From contig JANSWZ010000003.1 in assembly GCA_024743215.1 (NCBI GenBank), positions 310,001-374,000 of the forward strand: a stretch of DNA of 64,000 nt. The letters run 5' to 3'. Below, piece after piece: positions 1 through 6,891 of this stretch (positions are counted from its first letter, which is position 1; each line of letters starts with the position of its first letter). The stretch comes from Alphaproteobacteria bacterium. GTDB taxonomy: Bacteria; Pseudomonadota; Alphaproteobacteria; Rhizobiales; GCA-2746425. The notes below the pieces were generated by a model. The model searched no databases. It worked only from the letters and a program-made list of their open reading frames with translations, and was not told the origin of the DNA. The position numbers were made by a program, and so were the translations under genes.

Positions 1-416
1 ATCTCGATTTTGCGTGGCTTCATGGCTTCAGGAAGCTCGCGGACAAGATCGATGTGCAACAGACCATTTTCCATCTTCGCGCCGACAACGTTCACGTAGT
101 CAGCCAGCTGGAAACGGCGTTCAAAACTTCTGCCGGCAATGCCGCGATACAGAACGTCTGACTTATCATCATCACTTTCGGATTTATCGCCCTTTACCGT
201 GAGCGCGTTTTCACGGCTCTCGATGCTGAGTTCTTCATCGCTGAAGCCAGCAACGGCCATGCTGATCCGATAGGCGTTCTCGCCCGTGCGTTCAATATTA
301 TAGGGGGGATAGGAAGACCCGGGCGTGTCAGCGGTGGCCATGCCGTCCAGCAATTTGAACAGGCGGTCGAAACCAACAGTGGATCGGTAAAGGGGGCTTA
401 CGTCGAATGTACGCAT
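1..416 (-). CDS. Hsp20-family small heat-shock protein (partial, C-terminus off the window)
   Basis: The reading frame runs from an ATG at 416 to the window edge, giving 138 residues starting MRTFDVSPLYRSTVGFDRLF. This is the N-terminal signature of the IbpA/HspA class of small heat-shock chaperones. The alpha-crystallin domain follows, with YNIERTGENAYRISMAVAGF and the strand pair around GRSFERRFQL. Such proteins are ATP-independent holdases that bind unfolding proteins in the cytoplasm and pass them to DnaK and ClpB. The last residues seen (MKPRKIEI) lie close to the usual C-terminus, so only a short tail is missing. Translation starts next to GGAG inside a ROSE-like leader, and a heat-shock promoter lies upstream, so control is probably both transcriptional and thermosensory. 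The family is certain; which paralogue it is, is not. Confidence 0.9.
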   Translation of the reverse strand, partial: MRTFDVSPLYRSTVGFDRLFKLLDGMATADTPGSSYPPYNIERTGENAYRISMAVAGFSDEELSIESRENALTVKGDKSESDDDKSDVLYRGIAGRSFERRFQLADYVNVVGAKMENGLLHIDLVRELPEAMKPRKIE

Positions 417-540
417 ATCTATTCTCCATTGAGCAACAGTTACGATTTGTGTTTCAGCAAATTGAACCCTGATGCAGACATTTATGTCGTTTGTCTTGTG
501 GCGTTCGTTTCGCTGTGCAGACCCTGTATTGGCGCCTGCT
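417..540 (-). promoter_or_regulatory. ROSE-like RNA thermometer in the hsp20 leader (candidate)
   Basis: The transcript from the predicted start near 540 has a leader of about 120 nt. Just before the ATG it reads GTTGCTCAATGGAGAATAG. In ROSE elements (repression of heat-shock gene expression) of rhizobial and enteric small heat-shock genes, a conserved U(U/C)GCU pairs with the adjacent GGAG ribosome site in the last hairpin and melts on warming. Both parts are present here with a 3-nt spacing and in the expected order. The upstream leader can form further hairpins, which I did not fold. The call rests on the motif, the leader length and the gene type. Confidence 0.5.
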
Positions 541-546
541 TATAAG

Positions 547-574
547 AGGTAGGTGTGCTTTTTTGCGTTTCAAG
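547..574 (-). promoter_or_regulatory. RpoH (sigma-32) type promoter of the hsp20 gene
   Basis: On the minus strand CTTG (571-574) is followed 17 nt later by CCTACCT (547-553). The alphaproteobacterial heat-shock promoter is CTTG-N17/18-CYTATNT, so the -35 is exact and the -10 matches at C, C, T, A and the final T. The start would fall near 540. Confidence 0.5.
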
Positions 575-765
575 AAAATTTTTTTCGACCTGAAACGGCA
601 GAAAACCGGCGTTTAAGCTGCCATTCTCCAAGATGAACTGAATCTGAACGAAACTTTCCGGTTTCGTTCAGCATGATTTTGGCATCTTCGCTTCATCAAA
701 GTCCGGTCCACCAGATTGAAACCTGAAATGACATTCACTCCGGGCACCAGTTAAGGAGAAACAAG

Positions 766-1116
766 ATGTTGAAAAAAACACTGATCGCAGCTTCAGCCCT
801 GACAATGGCTACTTTTGCAGCTGCCCCGGCTAAGGCTGACGGCTTCTATTTCGGATTTTACGGCAATGGTGGCGGTTTTGGCATCCATAGTGATCGCCAC
901 AAACCACGCTATGTTCAGCCACGCAAGGTACACCGCGCCCTGTCCCACAAACAGATACGCAAACATTTGCGCCATCGTGGCTTTCGCGATTTTCGCAAGA
1001 TCAAACGTCGCGGTGGTGATTACGTTGTGGTTGCCAAGGCACGCAGAGGCCAATTGGTCCGCCTTCGGGTGAATGCCTATTCCGGCCACATTGAGCGCCG
1101 CAAGCGCCTTCGCTGA
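766..1116 (+). CDS. Small exported basic protein of unknown function
   Basis: This 116-residue protein has a clear Sec signal peptide (basic MLKKT, hydrophobic core, cleavage near AKA-DG at about residue 24). A short Gly/Phe/Tyr-rich stretch (GFYFGFYGNGGGFG) follows. The rest is very rich in Arg, Lys and His. The last 55 residues (from RKHLRHRGFRDF to the end) have the look of the short PepSY-like fold seen in many small rhizobial periplasmic proteins: a helix, then strands around DYVVVAKARRGQLVRLRVNA and GHIERRK. A good ribosome site (AAGGAG) precedes the ATG, and a strong terminator follows. It stands alone, facing away from hsp20. I do not recognise a named family and assign no function. 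Confidence 0.8.
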   Translation: MLKKTLIAASALTMATFAAAPAKADGFYFGFYGNGGGFGIHSDRHKPRYVQPRKVHRALSHKQIRKHLRHRGFRDFRKIKRRGGDYVVVAKARRGQLVRLRVNAYSGHIERRKRLR

Positions 1117-1202
1117 AGCCTATAAAGTTTGCAGGGTCGTTCAACGGCACCCCCCGATGGCTGTGGTACCTGTACATAGTTTCCACACCTAGCCCTGCAA
1201 AG

Positions 1203-1233
1203 CCGGCGACGCATTCGCGTCGCCGGTTTTTTT
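1203..1233 (+). terminator. Rho-independent terminator of the small basic exported protein gene
   Basis: A perfect 10-bp stem CCGGCGACGC / GCGTCGCCGG (1203-1212 and 1217-1226) with loop ATTC is followed by seven T residues. It ends the transcript of the gene at 766-1116. The remaining spacer up to the next start (about 1234-1463) shows no further gene or motif that I can support. Confidence 0.9.
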
Positions 1234-1463
1234 GTGGTTCACGATGGGTGAGCAGATGCGCTTTCCCTTTTATCCCCTGAGATTGCGTAGTGAGTTTGCC
1301 CAGTGAGTTTGAAAGTGGAAATCAACCATAATGTCATGCCTGTTGTCTTCAAGAAGGTTGATTTCTTCCATGCGAAGGTTTTTATGGAAACTTGGAGAGC
1401 GCTTTAATACAGGGCCTGGGCTCAGGACAGCGCATCTTCTGCCAACTTGATGAGGATATTCAT

Positions 1464-2474
1464 GTGAGCCAGGCACTCGTTTTGGACGAAACAGAAACCA
1501 ATACTGCAGCTGAGGCGGAAGATTTGCGTCCCGGGCTTGTTTCTGTTGCGGACAATCCGACGCCGCAAGGTGGCATCCTGCAATGGCTGGATAGTGGAGG
1601 CGTCAAATTGCGCTGTGTGCGCTGGCCTGCCTCGGTTCGGGATGTTCGCGGGACGGTCTGTCTTATTCAGGGGCGCAGCGAGTATATTGAAAAATACTAT
1701 GAGGTGATCTCGGACCTTCGCGGTCGGGGATTTGCTGTGCTGACGTTCGATTTTCGCGGGCAGGGTGGTTCAGACCGCCTGTTGCAGCAGCAGGAACGCG
1801 GTCATGTGGACCATTTTTCAGACTATGTGGCTGATCTTGAAACGGTGATGTCAGAGGTTTTACTGCCTGAGTGTCCGGCCCCATTTTATGCTCTTGCCCA
1901 TTCCATGGGCGGGGCCGTTATGCTGCACAGTCTGGAAAACGGACGGCTGGTTTTCGACCGAATTGTATTGTCAGCGCCCATGATAGGGCTGGCGCGCAAG
2001 CGGCCACGGCAAAAGACGCTGGCAAAAATTGTCAGGATCCTGAACGGCTTTGGGCTGGGTGAGAGGCGGATGCCGTTCTCCCGACAAACGGCCTTTGAAA
2101 CCATGAATATGGACAAGAATATTCTGACAAGTGATCCGGACCGGCTTCAAAATGCAACCCGGACACTGCGCAAAGCGCCATACCTCAAAATCAGCGAGCC
2201 GACCATCGGATGGGTCCATTCCGCGTGTCAGGCCATGGACGGTTTTCAAGACCCCGAATTCAGGTTTAACAATCGCACACCGGTGCTGATGGTTGCATCG
2301 GGAAATGACGACGTTGTGTCATTGGCAGCGATCGAAAAACTGGCGCATTCCATGCGTTCGATCTGGCATATTGTTGTTCCCGGCGCACGTCATGAAATCA
2401 TGCAGGAACGAGATTCGCTTCGGGATCAGTTCTGGGCAGCGTTCGATGCTTTTATTCCAGGAACTGAGATCTAG
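1464..2474 (+). CDS. Alpha/beta hydrolase, lysophospholipase (PldB-like)
   Basis: This serine hydrolase of the monoglyceride lipase / lysophospholipase L2 group has 336 residues from the GTG at 1464. The nucleophile elbow AHSMGG sits near residue 147, the acid is probably the Asp pair in SGNDDVV, and the His is in GARHEIM. The FDFRGQGGSDR loop is typical of the PldB family. It probably hydrolyses lysophospholipids or acylglycerols in the cytoplasm or at the membrane; no signal peptide is visible. The open frame extends to a TTG at 1392, but the GTG at 1464 has GAGGAT 8 nt upstream and is preferred. The gene converges with the hisN-like gene, with only 16 nt between the stops. Confidence 0.8.
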   Translation: MSQALVLDETETNTAAEAEDLRPGLVSVADNPTPQGGILQWLDSGGVKLRCVRWPASVRDVRGTVCLIQGRSEYIEKYYEVISDLRGRGFAVLTFDFRGQGGSDRLLQQQERGHVDHFSDYVADLETVMSEVLLPECPAPFYALAHSMGGAVMLHSLENGRLVFDRIVLSAPMIGLARKRPRQKTLAKIVRILNGFGLGERRMPFSRQTAFETMNMDKNILTSDPDRLQNATRTLRKAPYLKISEPTIGWVHSACQAMDGFQDPEFRFNNRTPVLMVASGNDDVVSLAAIEKLAHSMRSIWHIVVPGARHEIMQERDSLRDQFWAAFDAFIPGTEI

Positions 2475-2490
2475 ACGCTACGTCATTTCT

Positions 2491-3330
2491 TTATTTGTCG
2501 AGGATCGCAAGTGCTTGGGCGTGCAGCGTTTCATTGGCCGCGGCCAGGACTTGCAAACGCTCATGTTTTTCCAGTCCCCGCACAGGATTACCCTGCCATG
2601 TGGTGACTTTGCCGCCGGCAGCTTCGATGATCGGAATGAGAGCTGCAATGTCGTAGATTTGAAGCCCGGCCTCTACATCAAGGTCTGCAAACCCAGATGC
2701 GACCATCGCATAACCATAACAGTCGGCACCGTAGCGATACAATTGGCAGCTTTGTTCCAACTGGTCATAGCGAGCGCGCTCCCCATTGGCCAGAATAGCT
2801 GGGTCTGTGGTGAACAAGGTCGCTTGGCCCAGCGTTTCATGTTGCCTTGTGGCCAAACGTGTCAGCGGAGCTTTTGATTTCGTGTTTTCAAGCCAGGCAT
2901 GACTGCCAGCGCCGACGAAAATTTCACCCAGAACGGGTTGTATCATGGCCCCAAGGATTGGCGTGCCTTTGTGGCACAATGCTATGAGCGTGCCCCAAAG
3001 GGGCAGGCCTGAAACGAATAGTCTGGTGCCGTCAATCGGGTCTAAAACCCAGACAAATTCTGCCTGAAGGTTTTCTGCGCCATATTCCTCTCCCAAAATT
3101 CCATGATCTGGAAATCGCTGATTGATCAGTTTTCTGAGCGCCGCTTCGGTATTTTTGTCTGCAATGGTTACCGGATCAAAGTCATTTGATGCACCTTCAG
3201 ACCCATTCTCCAACTTGTTTTCGATATGTAGCGGCTGACGAAAATGGGGCAGTGTTTCCGCTGCGGCTACGTCGGCCATTTCCCGGATAATTTCCGGAAC
3301 GCCATTCTGCGTGGAAAACTCATTGTGCAT
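2491..3330 (-). CDS. hisN: Inositol-monophosphatase family protein, HisN-type histidinol-phosphatase
   Basis: The product has 279 residues from the ATG at 3330, which has AAGGAG 12 nt upstream; an in-frame TTG at 3372 lacks such a site. The family's metal and phosphate motifs are present in order: GEEYG (first metal Glu), WVLDPIDGT (metal Asp pair and phosphate loop) and, at the C-terminal side, LDVEAGLQIYDIAALIPIIEAAGG. The usual WD before the last helix is replaced by YD, as in HisN-type members. Known members dephosphorylate L-histidinol phosphate in histidine synthesis, using Mg2+. Inositol-1-phosphate or related sugar phosphates are alternative substrates that sequence cannot exclude. 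No other his gene lies nearby. Confidence 0.75.
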   Translation of the reverse strand: MHNEFSTQNGVPEIIREMADVAAAETLPHFRQPLHIENKLENGSEGASNDFDPVTIADKNTEAALRKLINQRFPDHGILGEEYGAENLQAEFVWVLDPIDGTRLFVSGLPLWGTLIALCHKGTPILGAMIQPVLGEIFVGAGSHAWLENTKSKAPLTRLATRQHETLGQATLFTTDPAILANGERARYDQLEQSCQLYRYGADCYGYAMVASGFADLDVEAGLQIYDIAALIPIIEAAGGKVTTWQGNPVRGLEKHERLQVLAAANETLHAQALAILDK

Positions 3331-3517
3331 GGCTGGTATGCGCTCCTTGCATATCTGGGGTGAGGCTATCAATGTGATTTCTGCTCGTTACATTTAAACT
3401 ACTGATAAAAAACATTAATTTTTACGGATTGGAATTTCGATTCTTCACATGGATGTCCTTGATTATGACTTTTGCTGACAAAATGCGAGTTCGTTTTGCA
3501 AAAACCTGCGGTCCAAC

Positions 3518-3546
3518 CTTGACTCTTGTGCGTTGCAACCACATCT
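3518..3546 (+). promoter_or_regulatory. Promoter of the first AbcR-like small RNA
   Basis: CTTGAC (3518-3523) is followed by 17 nt and ACATCT (3541-3546). The CTTGAC hexamer is the usual -35 of alphaproteobacterial housekeeping sigma promoters. The second copy, 374 bp downstream, keeps the same hexamer and spacing, so the element has been conserved since the duplication. Confidence 0.6.
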
Positions 3547-3552
3547 TCATTG

Positions 3553-3649
3553 CATAGCAACATTCACTCCTCCCGAGTGTTGCTTCCGCCCCTCGTGGGC
3601 GTTTCCTCCCTAGACTCAAGGCCGCAGCTTCTTGCTGCGGCTTTTTTTT
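3553..3649 (+). ncRNA. AbcR-like (alpha-r15) trans-acting small RNA, copy 1
   Basis: This is a stand-alone RNA of about 97 nt with three hairpins in order. Hairpin 1 is CACTC/GAGTG (3565-3579) with loop CTCCC, flanked by GCAA/TTGC. Hairpin 2 is CGCCC/GGGCG (3587-3601). A single-stranded stretch with CCTCCC (3605-3610) follows, then the terminator hairpin. Two C/U-rich anti-Shine-Dalgarno modules, one in the loop of hairpin 1 and one between hairpin 2 and the terminator, are the hallmark of the Hfq-dependent AbcR RNAs of rhizobia and Brucella. These silence ABC transporter and other uptake mRNAs. A second, diverged copy lies 374 bp downstream, as AbcR1/AbcR2 commonly occur. The 5' end is inferred from the promoter. 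Target range here is unknown. Confidence 0.78.
3621..3649 (+). terminator. Terminator of small RNA copy 1
   Basis: An 8-bp stem GCCGCAGC/GCTGCGGC with loop TTCTT is followed by eight T residues. It is identical in copy 2. Confidence 0.92.
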
Positions 3650-3680
3650 GTGTTTTGAGCCGGTAAAAGATTGACATTTT

Positions 3681-3806
3681 TTCTGCCGCTGATGGTCGGT
3701 AAAACGAGCAAGACTGTAGGTAAAGCATGGATTTCCGCCAACCCTGCGCAAGCAGGCCAGAGGCTTGTTGCATGTCTCCAAATCCTGCGTGGCGCCGCGT
3801 TGTCGT
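3681..3806 (-). pseudogene. Fossil 3' fragment of the amidohydrolase gene, left between the two small RNAs
   Basis: Read on the minus strand, this stretch translates to HAGFGDMQQASGLLAQ, then diverges and ends PSAAE. The intact neighbour at 4051-5040 ends HTGFNDLQQALGLFAQ ... KPLAAE and stop. The two align in one frame and at a spacing of 374-376 bp, the same spacing as the small RNAs. The copy has no start, an in-frame TGA near 3812, and no stop where the intact gene ends, so it is not coding. It is best read as the trace of a tandem duplication that carried promoter, small RNA and the last ~40 codons of the neighbour. Confidence 0.8.
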
Positions 3807-3891
3807 TCCTCACACATTCTGCATGAAGCTTTGGGCCGATGGCTTTGGGGGGCAAAATGCGAACTCTTTGCGCAAAAATTTCTATTTCAGG

Positions 3892-3920
3892 CTTGACTTT
3901 TGTGCGCTGCAACCGCATCT
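3892..3920 (+). promoter_or_regulatory. Promoter of the second AbcR-like small RNA
   Basis: CTTGAC (3892-3897), a 17-nt spacer and GCATCT (3915-3920). It matches the promoter of copy 1 except for a few bases, including the first base of the -10. Confidence 0.6.
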
Positions 3921-3926
3921 TTGCTG

Positions 3927-4023
3927 CATAGCAACATTCACTCCTCCCGAGTGTTGCTTCCGCCCCTCGTGGGCGTTTCCTCCCTAGACTTAAGGCCGCA
4001 GCTTCTTGCTGCGGCTTTTTTTT
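3927..4023 (+). ncRNA. AbcR-like (alpha-r15) trans-acting small RNA, copy 2
   Basis: This RNA has the same three-hairpin plan as copy 1: CACTC/GAGTG with loop CTCCC (3939-3953), CGCCC/GGGCG (3961-3975), the free CCTCCC module (3979-3984), and the terminator. From the first hairpin to the terminator the two copies differ at only one position (ACTCAAGG against ACTTAAGG), while the 5' end and promoter differ more. In known AbcR pairs the two RNAs overlap in targets but differ in expression. Here the identical target-binding modules and diverged 5' regions suggest the same arrangement. The RNA is convergent with the amidohydrolase gene, whose stop lies 27 nt downstream. Confidence 0.78.
3995..4023 (+). 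terminator. Terminator of small RNA copy 2
   Basis: The same GCCGCAGC/GCTGCGGC hairpin as in copy 1, followed by nine T residues. Confidence 0.92.
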
Positions 4024-4050
4024 GTGTTTTTGGGAAGTTAAAGCTGGCGA

Positions 4051-5040
4051 CTACTCTGCCGCCAGTGGTTTGGCAAGCCCAGCATCGCTGGACGTAAAGC
4101 AGGGATGCGCCATCAAGGCCTGTGCGAACAGGCCAAGGGCTTGTTGCAGGTCATTAAATCCTGTGTGACGCTGCAATGTCACTTCGTCCATATATAGTTG
4201 GCGATTGATTTCTATCTGGAACGCATTCAGACCGCGCTGAGGTCGGCCATAATGCTCGGTGATAAATCCGCCTGCATAAGGGCGGTTCTTGGCAACCGTG
4301 AAACCAGCTTGCCTGAGCAGTGCCACGGCAAAGTCAATCAAGTCCCCTCGACAGCTTGTCCCATATCGGTCCCCTATAATCATGTCAGGGCGCTTTTCTG
4401 CCTCCCCGTCGGCAGCTTTGCTGGTTTGTTGCGATGGCATGGAGTGGCAGTCGATCAGAAGGGCATGGCCAAACCTGCTATGCGCGCGTGCCAATAGGTG
4501 CCGCAAACTGTCATGATAGGGGCGGTATATCAGTTCGATGCGGGCTAGAGCATCGTTTGGATCCAGTTTGCTGATATAGATGTCGCGGTTCTCAGCAACG
4601 ATCCGTGCAATGGTTCCAAGGCCGCCGCTGACGCGTATGGACCCCGTATTTGCATAAGGGGGCAGAGGCGCAAAGAACATGCGTGCATCAAGCTCATATG
4701 GTTCACGATTGACATCCAGATAGGCACGGGGAAAGTTTGCTTTTTGCAAGACAGCACCCAGCTCAGGCGCCGCCTTAAAAAGCTCGTGGACGTCCATGTC
4801 CTCGGAGGCACGGATCGTCAGGGGATCGAGCCTCGACTGGTTGAGGAAGCGCTCTGGATATACCGCGCCACTGTGGGGCGAGTTAAAGATTATTGGTTTG
4901 GTCTGGTTGTGTTCGCCCAGAACTTCGAACGAGGGCACGGTCGTAAAATCATTGAACGAATCATGCGCCGACACAACAGTCACATTTTCTGTTTCGCCTC
5001 GTTCTGCTTGTGGGTCTGCTTGATCTGTCATTGCCACCAT
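4051..5040 (-). CDS. N-formylglutamate amidohydrolase family protein (first of two)
   Basis: This 329-residue protein belongs to the HutG-like N-formylglutamate amidohydrolase family (PF05013). Family motifs are FNSPHSGAVYP (metal His), RAYLDVNREPYELD, LLIDCHSMPS, DRYGTSC and ITEHYGRPQRGLNAFQIEIN. The classical reaction is hydrolysis of N-formyl-L-glutamate to formate and glutamate, the last step of one histidine degradation route. No hut genes are nearby. The gene instead sits next to cpdR, an order common in this lineage, so the cellular substrate is open. The first ATG (5040) lacks a strong ribosome site; the ATG at 5031 is possible. Its 3' end was copied into the spacer between the small RNAs. 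Confidence 0.82.
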   Translation of the reverse strand: MVAMTDQADPQAERGETENVTVVSAHDSFNDFTTVPSFEVLGEHNQTKPIIFNSPHSGAVYPERFLNQSRLDPLTIRASEDMDVHELFKAAPELGAVLQKANFPRAYLDVNREPYELDARMFFAPLPPYANTGSIRVSGGLGTIARIVAENRDIYISKLDPNDALARIELIYRPYHDSLRHLLARAHSRFGHALLIDCHSMPSQQTSKAADGEAEKRPDMIIGDRYGTSCRGDLIDFAVALLRQAGFTVAKNRPYAGGFITEHYGRPQRGLNAFQIEINRQLYMDEVTLQRHTGFNDLQQALGLFAQALMAHPCFTSSDAGLAKPLAAE

Positions 5041-5366
5041 CGTGTCAGGAATTTTTCATTTCGTCCATTCATGACGTCCCGAGTTCTGCCAGTCCTTGAT
5101 CCCTGAAGTCGTTCCCTGCAAATAAAGGCCGCCTATGCAATCCAGAAAACTTAAATTATGCGACTTTTCTGTTCATGCAATGGACAAGTTTTGATTCAAA
5201 CATTTACCATATCATAGGTTTTTTCGCCCAGTAAGCTTGTGCTACATCTGAGATATGGCATCAGAGCGCTGTCTGGTGATCGGATCGCTTGCAAAGGCGG
5301 AGCACTGGTCACGATATTGGTGATGAGCAAAGACCGGTGCAGTCCGGCAAGAAGGAAGACAAGTAT
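5041..5366. other. Spacer between the amidohydrolase gene and cpdR
   Basis: This 326-nt region separates two divergent genes and must hold both promoters. I find an AGGA-type ribosome site before cpdR (near 5352-5356) but no convincing CtrA box (TTAA-N7-TTAA), CTTGAC promoter or hairpin. Confidence 0.4.
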
Positions 5367-5726
5367 ATGGCCCATATTTTGTTGGCTGAAGATGATGATG
5401 ATATGCGCCGCTTCTTGACGAAGGCACTGCAGACGGCCGGGCATACCGTTGTCGATTTCGACAATGGAAGAAGCGCATACGAGCGCATGCGCGAGGAGCC
5501 GTTTACGGTGCTTCTGACCGATATTGTCATGCCTGAAATGGATGGTATTGAACTGGCCAGAAAGGCGACTGAACTCGACCCGGACCTGAAAGTCATGTTT
5601 ATCACCGGATTTGCAGCTGTCGCGCTCAATCCTGATTCCAATGCGCCTAAAAATGCCAAGGTCTTGTCCAAACCGTTTCATCTGCGAGACCTGGTAGGGG
5701 AAGTGGACCGCCTTTTGGCGGCATAA
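5367..5726 (+). CDS. cpdR: Single-domain response regulator CpdR
   Basis: This 119-residue stand-alone receiver has near-canonical CpdR sequence: acidic cluster EDDDD at 8-12, phosphoacceptor Asp52 (LLTDIVMPEMDG), Thr80 and Lys102 (SKPF). In Caulobacter and Sinorhizobium, unphosphorylated CpdR acts as an adaptor that primes the ClpXP protease for substrates such as PdeA and promotes removal of the cell-cycle regulator CtrA; the CckA-ChpT phosphorelay switches it off. FITGFAAVALNPDS and the LLAA tail are characteristic; the alanine tail resembles ClpX-recognised ends (inference). The ATG at 5367 has AAGGA upstream; the open frame extends further upstream without a good site. tRNA-Val follows. 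Confidence 0.93.
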   Translation: MAHILLAEDDDDMRRFLTKALQTAGHTVVDFDNGRSAYERMREEPFTVLLTDIVMPEMDGIELARKATELDPDLKVMFITGFAAVALNPDSNAPKNAKVLSKPFHLRDLVGEVDRLLAA

Positions 5727-5833
5727 GCTGCCTATGGTGCGTTTTTCCTGCGATCAGGCCTTGCGCACGGGGGCTGCCTTTTGTATATCGCTTCATCTTC
5801 TCACGTCAGATCTGTGACGATTGTGAAACAGCG

Positions 5834-5908
5834 GGGCGCGTAGCTCAGCGGTAGAGCACTACATTGACATTGTAGGGGTCACTGGTTCAATCCCAGTCGT
5901 GCCCACCA
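5834..5908 (+). tRNA. tRNA-Val (anticodon GAC)
   Basis: A full cloverleaf is visible. The acceptor arm GGGCGCG pairs with CGTGCCC (one G-T pair), the D arm is GCTCAGCGGTAGAGC, and the anticodon stem CTACA/TGTAG carries loop TTGACAT with anticodon GAC. The T arm is CTGGTTCAATCCCAG, and CCA is encoded. It reads GUC (and GUU) valine codons. It lies between cpdR and rpmJ. Confidence 0.97.
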
Positions 5909-5973
5909 TTGTTTCACGGTAGACCGGACTTTGACGCGAACAGAACTTAATTTCGAACTCTTAGAGTAAACAG

Positions 5974-6099
5974 ATGAAAATCAAGAATTCACTGCGTTCC
6001 CTTAAATCCCGCGACCGCGACAACGTGCTCGTGCGCCGTAAGGGCCGGGTTTATGTGATCAACAAGGTTAAACGCCGCTTTAAGGCTCGTCAGGGCTGA
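5974..6099 (+). CDS. rpmJ: 50S ribosomal protein L36
   Basis: This 41-residue gene encodes [16 protein letters not shown] and ends [13 protein letters not shown]. It is the zinc-free form of L36, lacking the CxxC...CxxxxH ligands, and has the alphaproteobacterial length of 41 rather than 37-38. L36 binds 23S rRNA in the large subunit. The gene is monocistronic here, after tRNA-Val and before a terminator, not in the spc operon. Confidence 0.96.
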   Translation: MKIKNSLRSLKSRDRDNVLVRRKGRVYVINKVKRRFKARQG

Positions 6100-6147
6100 T
6101 TCTACGTGCCTGGCGGTTGCTTGGCACCATGAATGCGGATTGAGGCA

Positions 6148-6174
6148 CGTGAAGACATTCACGGGCCCTTTTTG
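6148..6174 (+). terminator. Terminator downstream of rpmJ
   Basis: A stem CGTGAA/TTCACG (6148-6163, loop GACA) is followed by GGCCC and five T residues. The short spacer before the T-run makes it less ideal than the other terminators in the window. Confidence 0.6.
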
Positions 6175-6233
6175 TGTTGATATATTATTCTTTTGTCATT
6201 TGCTTTTTCGATTTACAGCGCTAGACTTTCCTC

Positions 6234-6830
6234 ATGTTGTATTTTGGAAATATTCTAAGTAGCGCTCGGCTTGCCACTATGGCGGCTGTGATTTCAGCCT
6301 CAATGATATCGGGATTCAGTGCTGCTTCATTTGCAGAAGGAATTCCGCTTTCGGACCGACTGGATCGGTTGTTCACAGAATTGCAGTCTTCCGAAAGTGA
6401 AATGGAAGCAAAACGTATTGCAGCTCAGATAGACAATTTGTGGCGCGGAGCGCGTGGCGAGACCGCTCGGTTGCTCTTGACCCGTGCCGATGATGCAATT
6501 GCCGATGAAGATTTCCCTCTGGCGCTGGATGTCCTGGATCAACTTATTGCGCTGGAACCGGATTTTGCGGAAGCCTGGAACCGTCGTGCAACCGTGTATT
6601 TTCTAAAGAATGAATATGGGCCGTCTTTGGCTGATATTGCTGTTACCCTGACGTTGGAACCCAGGCATTTTGGTGCTTTGACCGGCCTTGGTCTGATGCT
6701 CGAGGATTTGGGTGATGACGAGCGGGCCTATGCGGCTTTGAAGCGCGCCCTGGAATTGAACCCTTTTCAGGAAGAGGTCCGGTTGGAGCTTGAATCACTG
6801 GAACGCAGTGCGCTGGGCCAGCCAATTTAA
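6234..6830 (+). CDS. Exported tetratricopeptide-repeat protein
   Basis: The 198-residue product has an N-terminal hydrophobic export signal (about residues 12-34, AASFAEG as likely cleavage region). Three TPR-like helical pairs follow, at about 80-113 (LLTRADDAIADEDFPLALDVL), 114-147 (AEAWNRRATVYFLKNEY) and 148-181 (GALTGLGLMLEDLGDDERAY). TPR domains mediate protein contacts; the partner is unknown. A TPR gene next to rpmJ recurs in rhizobia. It converges with the NTF2-like gene. No more specific role can be given. Confidence 0.8.
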   Translation: MLYFGNILSSARLATMAAVISASMISGFSAASFAEGIPLSDRLDRLFTELQSSESEMEAKRIAAQIDNLWRGARGETARLLLTRADDAIADEDFPLALDVLDQLIALEPDFAEAWNRRATVYFLKNEYGPSLADIAVTLTLEPRHFGALTGLGLMLEDLGDDERAYAALKRALELNPFQEEVRLELESLERSALGQPI

Positions 6831-6891
6831 ACGCGCCTCGACGACGATTTGATATATGGTCGCCGAAGCACTGCTTCTTTTCTGTCGTTGC

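Noticed and set aside
3422-3918. Long minus-strand frames across the small RNA region
   Set aside because: They read through the small RNA terminators and the fossil gene end; homology is to the neighbour gene's 3' end only, in one frame.
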